From contig DATIPA010000078.1 in NCBI GenBank assembly GCA_035472475.1, positions 1-19,786 on the forward strand: 19,786 bases of DNA, given 5' to 3'. Positions 14,481 to 19,786 of this stretch are shown here, in pieces; positions within the stretch are counted from its first letter, which is position 1, and every line of letters begins with the position of its first letter. The stretch comes from JAFAXD01 sp035472475. GTDB taxonomy: Bacteria > Pseudomonadota > Alphaproteobacteria > Rhizobiales > Xanthobacteraceae. Made by a program: the position numbers and the translations under genes. Below the pieces are notes generated by a model. It saw only the letters and a list, made by a program, of their open reading frames with translations. It ran no database searches and was not told the DNA's origin.

Positions 14481-15269
14481 TCACGCCAGCCGGTCGAGCG
14501 AGAAGCGCGTCACGTCCTGCAGCAGCTTGATGAATTGCGCCGCGCGGAATTCGGCCGTCGCCTTGCCCTTCTCGGCGGTGGCGCGCGACGCATCGCCGGC
14601 AGCACCCGATTGATGCAGGTCCTGGGCGATCCAGCCGAACGCGGTATGCCCGGTCGGGCGCAGCAGCTCGAATTCGTTCGAGATGCGGATCGTCGCCGGC
14701 GCAAAATTGTCGGCCTTGTCCAAGCGCACCAGATCGGGCCGGAAATGCAGCATCAGCGACGTCTCGATATCGCCTGCGTGGATGCCGACCGCGAGTTCCT
14801 GGTCGGTATAGAGGCCCTTGGGCTGCCCGAAGCGGCCCCAATGACAGGCCACCACCAGCATCTGCAGCCGCACCCGCAAATCGCGCGCCACGATGCTGAT
14901 GACGTCGACATTGCCCCCGTGTGAGTTGACCAGGATCAGCTTGCGCAGGCCCGCGCGATGCACGGCTTCGCCGATCTCGATCCAGGAGCGCAGCGCGGTT
15001 TCAGCCGAGAGCGTGATGGTCCCGGGCGAGCGCAGGTGCTCGTTCGATTTCCCGATCGCCTGGGTCGGCAGGAACAGGACGGCGAGATCCTGGGGCAACT
15101 GCCGAATGGTCTCGGCAATCATGCCTTCCGCAATTGCGGTGTCGGTCGCGACCGGCAGGTGCGGGCCGTGCTGCTCCGTGGCGGCGATCGGCAGCACGGC
15201 GATTGTGCTTTCCGGGTCGAGACCGATGAAGTCGTTGGTGTTGAGCTCGTTCCAGAAACGATTGCGCAT
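14481..15269 (-). CDS. Creatininase-fold amidohydrolase
   Basis: This 262-residue member of the creatininase superfamily contains hydrolases that open cyclic or linear amides with divalent metals. Visible ligands are Glu32 and His34 in TEQHGPHLP, Asp43 in ATD, His117 in NSHGGN, and Glu169 in HAGDIETS. True creatininases have a glutamate two residues after the NxH histidine. Here that place is Gly119, as in the wider NGHGGN subgroup (which includes MftE- and ArfB-like enzymes), so creatinine itself is not the assured substrate. The ATG at 15269 lies 24 bases after the stop of the quinone-reductase-like gene, making it third in a minus-strand operon. Hydrolysis of a lactam or formamide made by the upstream oxidase would fit (inference). 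Confidence 0.87.
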   Translation of the reverse strand: MRNRFWNELNTNDFIGLDPESTIAVLPIAATEQHGPHLPVATDTAIAEGMIAETIRQLPQDLAVLFLPTQAIGKSNEHLRSPGTITLSAETALRSWIEIGEAVHRAGLRKLILVNSHGGNVDVISIVARDLRVRLQMLVVACHWGRFGQPKGLYTDQELAVGIHAGDIETSLMLHFRPDLVRLDKADNFAPATIRISNEFELLRPTGHTAFGWIAQDLHQSGAAGDASRATAEKGKATAEFRAAQFIKLLQDVTRFSLDRLA

Positions 15270-15293
15270 AGTCTTAGTCCAGCCAGCGCCGCG

Positions 15294-15878
15294 CTAAAAA
15301 CGGCTCATCGCGCGTTCCACTTTGTCGATGAACGCGGCGCGCTCCGCGTCAGTCGCCACATTCATGTGGTACAGCGCATAATAATCCACACGCGAGCGCC
15401 AGTTTGCAAACCAGGGCAGGTAGCGCGTGACCATCTTACGTGGTGGATCCCCGATCGCGACGGCCCGGATGCGCGGGCGGCCGTAGGTCGCAATTCCGGC
15501 AATGCGCCGCAGATTGCCGAGCAGGGGGCGGGAGCGGGCGGGGTTCGACAGATCGAACGCGACCCCAGGCATCATGATGCGATCGAAATAACCCTTGAGC
15601 ATGGCCGGCATGCCAAAGCTCCAGACCGGAAATTGCACAATCAGCGCTTCGGCGGCGCGCAGCCGCGCGATGTAGTCCGCAAGCCTGGCTTGGTTGCGGG
15701 ACGTGTCGTGATAGTCGCGCCGCTCCGCCTCCCACATGACCGGATCGAACTTGTCGGCATAGAGGTCGAGCAGATCAACCTCGTGACGCGCCGCCGCGAG
15801 CCCGGCGAGAGCGCGGGCGCGGATCGCGGCGTGGAAGCTTGTCGCCTCCGGATGGCAATAGAGGTAGTGCACCCGCAT
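15294..15878 (-). CDS. Flavodoxin-fold NAD(P)H dehydrogenase (quinone)-like protein
   Basis: This 194-residue protein resembles the YwrO/MdaB-type quinone reductases, soluble FMN or FAD proteins that pass two electrons from NAD(P)H to quinones or other acceptors. The first strand and turn, MRVHYLYCHPEATSFHAAI, match the family's phosphate-binding start. The central QFPVWSFGMPAMLKGYFDRIMMPGVAF is its signature. The ATG at 15878 lies two bases after the TAG of the FAD oxidase gene, so translation is probably coupled; a longer frame to 16178 only runs inside that gene. It may recycle electrons for the neighbouring oxidase or reduce a pathway intermediate. Confidence 0.85.
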   Translation of the reverse strand: MRVHYLYCHPEATSFHAAIRARALAGLAAARHEVDLLDLYADKFDPVMWEAERRDYHDTSRNQARLADYIARLRAAEALIVQFPVWSFGMPAMLKGYFDRIMMPGVAFDLSNPARSRPLLGNLRRIAGIATYGRPRIRAVAIGDPPRKMVTRYLPWFANWRSRVDYYALYHMNVATDAERAAFIDKVERAMSRF

Positions 15879-15880
15879 GC

Positions 15881-17263
15881 CTACGTCCGGACCGGCACGT
15901 AGCTTCGCATTTTCCCCGGATTGAGCAGCCCATAGGGGTCGACCTCGGCCTTGTAGCCGGCTTGGTCCGCGTCGGCGCGTTTGTGCCGGCTGCCGTCCTC
16001 GAGCGTGAAGACATGCGGGTTGGCGATCATCACCCCGTGCTGTTCGTGCAGCGCGATGATCTCGTTGAGCCGTTCGGCGTTGCGGTAGCGCACGATCGGA
16101 AGCGCGCTGCAGGTCACGCGTCCGCCGAAGCGAATGAACTCGGTGTGCGGCAACACCTCGTCCGGGAACATCGCCCACATCTCGTGAACCGAGTCGATCA
16201 CGCGTTCATGCGGAAACAGGCATTGCAGATAGGTGATCGTGCGGTCCTGTTTGAGCCAGTGCAGCGTAGTGTGGTTCCAGGTGTATTCGTAGAGCGGCAC
16301 GACGTTTGGAGAGTCGTCGTGCGCAACCTCATAGGTGATCGCACCCCGACCGCCGAGGATCGCCTTGAAAGTTTCGAGCGAAGGCTGTGCGATCATCGCG
16401 AACACGACGCTCTTGCCGTCCGGAAGATGCGGTCGAAGGGCCGGAAAGTTCGCTGGGATCGGCCAGATCATCGGTGTGAGGAGCTTCTTGATCACGCCAT
16501 CGGCCAGCGCCACGTCATAGCCGAACCGCATGGCCTCGAAGAAATCGTCAAACGTGATGATCAAATCGATCCAGGACCAGGCCGGTGCTAGCGGCATCTC
16601 CAATTCGGTGATGATGCCGGTCGTGCCGTAGGCGCGGTTGATCTTCTGTGCCGCATCGCCGCGCAGCTCGATGACGCGGGGTTGTTCTTCGGCGGTCACG
16701 ATCCGGGCCGCCAGGATGTTGCCGGGCTCGCGCAGGCCCCCGTAGGTTACCGAACCGATCCCGCCCGAGCCGCCGGCCACGAATCCGCCAATGGTGGCGC
16801 TCCGCTTGGTGGACGGGTGCATCCGGAGCTCCCACCCGGCCGGCCGCGTCAGCGCATCGATGTCGTGCATCTTGGCGCCTGCCTCGACCCGAATCGCGCC
16901 CGGCTTGTGCCATTCGACGGCATTCAAGCCGTTGATGTCGAGCAGGACGCCGCCCTCGAGCGGAACCGCCTGACCGTAGTTTCCGGTGCCGCCGGCCCGC
17001 ACCGTAAGCGGGACGCGCAGGCGCGCACAGGCGGCGGCCACCCGGACAACATCGCTTTCGTCGCGCGGTGCCACCAGGATATCCGCCGTCTTGCCGGCGA
17101 GTTGCGCGTTGAGGATCGGGCTATACCAGAAGAAATCGCGCGACCGCCGCCGGACCGAGACCGGGTCCGTGACCGTCGGCACCCCATCGATCGCGGCAAT
17201 CAGCCCCTCGATGTCATAGCGGGGCTCGCTCGCCCGGTTGATCGCGCTGCGTGTGGAAGCCAT
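15881..17263 (-). CDS. FAD-linked oxidase (VAO/GlcD-type)
   Basis: This 460-residue flavoprotein is of the PCMH/VAO fold, which oxidises hydroxy acids, alcohols or amines. The FAD-binding half shows DILVAPRDESDVVRVAAACA, the pyrophosphate loop RAGGTGNYGQ (89-98), and SATIGGFVAGGSGGIGS (155-171). The C-terminus ends in DPYGLLNPGKM, the typical close of this family. The final GlcD-type cap domain (residues about 225-400) is divergent, so the substrate is open. In-frame ATGs at 17263, 17272 and 17329 are possible; none has a strong ribosome site. I use 17263, which leaves about 60 residues before the conserved fold. It is first in a minus-strand operon with the quinone reductase and the creatininase-fold gene. 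Confidence 0.85.
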   Translation of the reverse strand: MASTRSAINRASEPRYDIEGLIAAIDGVPTVTDPVSVRRRSRDFFWYSPILNAQLAGKTADILVAPRDESDVVRVAAACARLRVPLTVRAGGTGNYGQAVPLEGGVLLDINGLNAVEWHKPGAIRVEAGAKMHDIDALTRPAGWELRMHPSTKRSATIGGFVAGGSGGIGSVTYGGLREPGNILAARIVTAEEQPRVIELRGDAAQKINRAYGTTGIITELEMPLAPAWSWIDLIITFDDFFEAMRFGYDVALADGVIKKLLTPMIWPIPANFPALRPHLPDGKSVVFAMIAQPSLETFKAILGGRGAITYEVAHDDSPNVVPLYEYTWNHTTLHWLKQDRTITYLQCLFPHERVIDSVHEMWAMFPDEVLPHTEFIRFGGRVTCSALPIVRYRNAERLNEIIALHEQHGVMIANPHVFTLEDGSRHKRADADQAGYKAEVDPYGLLNPGKMRSYVPVRT

Positions 17264-17369
17264 GCCGTGCATCCGGACAAAACAGTTGAACGACCTTGGT
17301 AATTGGCACGCTGGTGTCGGCCGCGGCAAGACGTGACGGCCAACCCCGGCCTGCGCGCTTGGAGCCTCG

Positions 17370-17389
17370 TGAATTATGCCTATAATTCA
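17370..17389. promoter_or_regulatory. Operator-like dyad TGAATTAT-GCCT-ATAATTCA
   Basis: A perfect 8-bp inverted repeat with a 4-bp spacer stands out as an AT-rich island in GC-rich DNA, midway in a divergent promoter region. This form and place suit a dimeric repressor or activator, such as a GntR- or TetR-type protein. The regulator itself is not seen. Confidence 0.55.
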
Positions 17390-17394
17390 GTCGG

Positions 17395-17422
17395 GCGCTT
17401 GCACTATTCCTGTGCAAGGCGC
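17395..17422. promoter_or_regulatory. Hairpin GCGCTTGCAC / GTGCAAGGCGC
   Basis: Ten base pairs with one bulged G close a 7-base loop, five bases from the operator-like dyad. It could be a second protein site or a structure in the importer's leader RNA. No T-run follows, so a terminator is unlikely. Confidence 0.4.
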
Positions 17423-17548
17423 GCTTTGGCGGCGTTGCGATCAATGCGCTTCGGCGGCATAGCTGTTGCAGCAGAGATCGCGAACGCGGCCAACCGGGCA
17501 TAGGTCCCGGGGGCATGCTGCGGCACCGGACATACGGGGAAACAGATC

Positions 17549-18577
17549 ATGCGCGCAATGAAATATCGTATTGATCGCCGTCGCGCCCTTCGACTTCTGG
17601 GCGGCACTGCCGCGGTATCATTGGTTTCAGTTCCGGGCGCGCGCGTGCACGCGCAGACGCTCGACAAGGTCAGCTATCAGACTAACTGGCGGGCGGAAGC
17701 CGAGCATGGCGGCTTCTACCTCGCGGTTGCCAACGGCATCTACAAGAAATACGGCATCGAGTGCGATCTGCGCATGGGCGGGCCGCAGCAGAATCCGTCG
17801 CAGATGCTGATGGGCGGCCGCGTCGACATGATCATGTCGAGCTCGTTCGAAGGTCTCAACTACGTGAAGGAAAACCTGCCGTTCCTTTGTATTGCGGCGA
17901 TCTTCCAAAAGGATCCGCAGGTGCTGATCTCGCACCCCAACGTCGGCAACGACACGCTCGCCGACCTCAAAGGCAAGCCGATTCTGATCGGCGCCGCCGG
18001 GCGCACCAGCTATTGGCCGTTCCTGCGCATTAAATTTGGATACACCGACGACCAGATCCGTCCCTACACGTTCAACATGGCGCCGTTCCTCGCGGACAAG
18101 AACATTTCACAGCAGGGATTCCTCTCGGCTGAACCTTACGCGATCATGCAGGCCGGCGTTAACCCGGTGATCCACCTGCTCGCCGACGCCGGCTTCGAGA
18201 ACTATCAGACGACCATCAACATCTCGCGCAAGATGGTGGACGAGAAGAAGGACCTGGTGCAGCGTTTCGTCACCGCCTCGCTCGAAGGCTGGGCCGAATA
18301 CATGAAGGGCGGGCCAGCCAACGAGGCCGCGAACGCTATGATCAAGAAGGACAACCCCGAAATTTCGGATGACAAGATCGCCTACGCGATCAGGGTCATG
18401 AACGAGAAAGGTATTGTCCGATCTGGCGACTCGCTGAAACTCGGCATCGGCGCGATGACCGACCCACGCTGGAAGAGCTTCTACGAAACCATGGCGGATG
18501 CCGGCGTGTTCCCCAAGGGCCTCGACGTGAAGAAGGCCTACAGCCTCGAGTTCGTCAACAAGGGTGTTGGGGCGTGA
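17549..18577 (+). CDS. NMT1/SsuA-type ABC transporter substrate-binding protein
   Basis: This 342-residue periplasmic receptor is of the NMT1/THI5-like group, which binds pyrimidine precursors, sulfonates, nitriles and similar small compounds for ABC import. Residues 10-17 (RRRALRLLGG start) make a twin-arginine signal, with cleavage near VHAQ. The mature chain opens with VSYQTNWRAEAEHGGFYLA and GIYKKYGIECDLRMGGP, the hallmark of the family, and later has DLKGKPILIGAAGRTSYWPFL. The ATG at 17549 has GGGGA upstream; an ATG three codons on is also possible. It heads the importer operon. The closeness to THI5-like and pyrimidine receptors, with a cytosine-deaminase-like neighbour, favours a nitrogen heterocycle as ligand (inference). 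Confidence 0.9.
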   Translation: MRAMKYRIDRRRALRLLGGTAAVSLVSVPGARVHAQTLDKVSYQTNWRAEAEHGGFYLAVANGIYKKYGIECDLRMGGPQQNPSQMLMGGRVDMIMSSSFEGLNYVKENLPFLCIAAIFQKDPQVLISHPNVGNDTLADLKGKPILIGAAGRTSYWPFLRIKFGYTDDQIRPYTFNMAPFLADKNISQQGFLSAEPYAIMQAGVNPVIHLLADAGFENYQTTINISRKMVDEKKDLVQRFVTASLEGWAEYMKGGPANEAANAMIKKDNPEISDDKIAYAIRVMNEKGIVRSGDSLKLGIGAMTDPRWKSFYETMADAGVFPKGLDVKKAYSLEFVNKGVGA

Positions 18578-18611
18578 TCGCATACCGCGCCGCGCCCGCG
18601 GCGAAAGCTAC

Positions 18612-19442
18612 GTGTCCACGAGTCCGGTAAGCACCTTGGCTGTTGCAGGGACAGGCGCGCCGCCTGCCGCCGGCGGCCGCCCGCTCGTCTCGATCCGCGA
18701 TGTCTCCAAGCAGTTCTCCAACGGCACGCTCGCGATTCGCGGCGTCAATCTCGATATCGCGGCTGGCGAATTTCTGAGCCTGCTCGGACCCTCCGGATGC
18801 GGCAAATCGACGTTATTGCGTATTATCGCGGGACTCGGGACCCCGACCGCCGGAACCGTGTCGTTTCCGACCTCGACGCATGACGCGAGCGGCCGCGCGC
18901 AGCGTCAACTCGGCTTCGTGTTCCAGGACGCGACCCTGATGCCCTGGGCTAACGTGATGCGCAACGTCATGCTGCCGCTGACTCTTGCGCGCGCGGCCAA
19001 GGCCGAAGCAGCGCCGCGCGCCGCCGAGATGATCGAACTCGTCGGCCTCAAGGGATTCGAGAAGGCCTATCCGCGCGAACTATCCGGCGGGATGCGCATG
19101 CGCGTATCGATCGCCCGCGCGCTGGTGACCCGGCCCCGCATCTTGCTCATGGACGAGCCGTTTGCCGCGCTCGACGAGATCACACGCCACAAGCTTAACG
19201 ACGACTTGCTGGCGCTGTGGTGGCAACAGCGTTTCACCGTTGTGTTTGTGACGCATTCAGTCTTCGAGTCGGTCTACCTGTCGCAGCGCATCGTGGTGAT
19301 GGCGGCGCGGCCAGGGCGGGTCATGGCTGATTTCACGGTCGACGCGCCTTATCCGCGCGACAGTCTGTTTCGCACGTCGGCCGACTATGGACGGATCTGC
19401 CGAATCGCGTCGGACGCGCTGGCGCGCGCAATCGCCGCATGA
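18612..19442 (+). CDS. ABC transporter ATP-binding protein (SsuB/TauB type)
   Basis: This 276-residue ATPase powers the importer. It has the Walker A motif GPSGCGKST (59-67), Q-loop FVFQDATLMPW, signature LSGGM, Walker B ILLMDEP, D-loop AALDE and switch VTHS. The FQDATLMPW form is typical of the nitrate/sulfonate/taurine-type group. I chose GTG at 18612 because the frame before it (GTG at 18564) overlaps the binding-protein gene and adds 16 basic residues foreign to the family. Even so, about 24 residues precede the first strand. The start is moderately sure. The stop overlaps the permease start by ATGA. Confidence 0.92.
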   Translation: MSTSPVSTLAVAGTGAPPAAGGRPLVSIRDVSKQFSNGTLAIRGVNLDIAAGEFLSLLGPSGCGKSTLLRIIAGLGTPTAGTVSFPTSTHDASGRAQRQLGFVFQDATLMPWANVMRNVMLPLTLARAAKAEAAPRAAEMIELVGLKGFEKAYPRELSGGMRMRVSIARALVTRPRILLMDEPFAALDEITRHKLNDDLLALWWQQRFTVVFVTHSVFESVYLSQRIVVMAARPGRVMADFTVDAPYPRDSLFRTSADYGRICRIASDALARAIAA

Positions 19443-19786
19443 ACGACGTGTCACCCACGCCGACAGTCGCCCACAACGGGACCGACGCCGAAGCGCGGCC
19501 GGTGTTTCGCGAGGAACGGCGTATTCTGGGGCTGGCGGCGAGTACCTGGCCTGGCATCATCGCGCCGGTCGTCATTGGAATCGTGATGCTGTGCGCCTGG
19601 GAGGCGCTGGTCCGGATCAAGGGGATCCCGTCCTATATCCTGCCCGGCCCGTTCTTGATCGTGCAGACCCTGATCAGTGACTGGGGCACGCTGTCGGAAG
19701 CGTTGCTGATCACGCTGCGCATCACCTTTGCGGCGCTCTTCGCCGCGGTCACAGTGGGGGTTGCGCTAGCGATCATTTTCACCCAG
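19439..19786 (+). CDS. ABC transporter permease (SsuC/TauC type), 5' part
   Basis: The first 116 codons of a permease run off the window edge. The ATG overlaps the ATPase stop as ATGA, so the two are coupled. After a hydrophilic N-terminus, residues about 39-55 (IIAPVVIGIVMLCAWEALV) make the first membrane segment. IPSYILPGPFLIVQTL follows, the conserved P-x-x-x-L-P-x-P stretch of this family, then the start of the second segment (ITFAALFAAVTVGVALAIIF). The EAA loop lies beyond the window. It completes the importer with the two upstream genes. Confidence 0.9.
   Translation, partial: MNDVSPTPTVAHNGTDAEARPVFREERRILGLAASTWPGIIAPVVIGIVMLCAWEALVRIKGIPSYILPGPFLIVQTLISDWGTLSEALLITLRITFAALFAAVTVGVALAIIFTQ

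Larger units (their letters stand above)
17264..17548. promoter_or_regulatory. Divergent control region, oxidase operon / ABC importer operon
   Basis: These 285 bases separate two divergent operons of the putative catabolic locus. Two clear symmetries lie close together and are listed separately: a perfect operator-like dyad at 17370-17389 and a hairpin at 17395-17422. The right edge holds the importer's ribosome site, GGGGA, about nine bases before the ATG at 17549. I could not assign -35/-10 hexamers with confidence. No regulator gene is in the window. Confidence 0.55.

Noticed and set aside
15879..16178. An N-terminal extension of the quinone-reductase-like protein.
   Set aside because: It lies wholly inside the FAD oxidase gene, is arginine-rich shadow sequence, and the family starts at MRVHYLYCHP.

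Overview
The window reads as chromosomal DNA of a high-GC alphaproteobacterium of the order Hyphomicrobiales, most likely near Bradyrhizobium, Rhodopseudomonas or Xanthobacteraceae. This rests on codon use, the orphan TTT-type binding protein, the Omp25-like barrel fused to an OprB-like porin, and family resemblance of the proteins. It is an inference, since no rRNA or other phylogenetic marker is present.

Region 1 (1-3147) holds the 3' end of metH, a convergent stomatin-like SPFH membrane protein, and a translationally coupled pair: a Tat-exported TTT (Bug) solute-binding protein and a Gfo/Idh/MocA dehydrogenase. Region 2 (3148-5730) is accessory in character. It has a paired-hairpin repeat, about 400 bases with little recognisable content, and a 573-residue protein made almost wholly of 21 repeats of the form LGNGxxDxV. 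That protein ends in canonical RTX nonapeptides and a DFIIV tail typical of type I secretion; a cluster of dyads follows the gene. Region 3 (5731-9190) has a secreted calcineurin-like phosphoesterase broken by a one-base frameshift, an msrA-msrB methionine sulfoxide repair operon, and a DNA-3-methyladenine glycosylase I gene divergent from it. Region 4 (9312-11471) is one large gene fusing two outer-membrane barrels.

Region 5 (11479-19786) is a probable catabolic and uptake locus for a small nitrogen-rich compound. It encodes a RidA-like protein, an agmatinase/guanidinobutyrase-type ureohydrolase, a cytosine-deaminase-like amidohydrolase, a creatininase-fold amidohydrolase, a flavodoxin-fold quinone reductase, an FAD-linked oxidase, and the start of an NMT1-type ABC importer (binding protein, ATPase, permease truncated by the window edge). 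The set suggests import of a cyclic amidine, pyrimidine or guanidino compound, followed by ring opening, deamination and release of urea or ammonia. The substrate is not readable from sequence.

The most unusual features are: (a) a 165-166 bp double-hairpin repeat present twice, whose second copy fills the gap between two genes so exactly that it supplies the stop codon of one and abuts the start codon of the other; (b) the RTX-like protein, whose repeat is one residue longer in its turn than the classical RTX motif; and (c) a perfect 8-bp dyad in the divergent control region of the catabolic locus.
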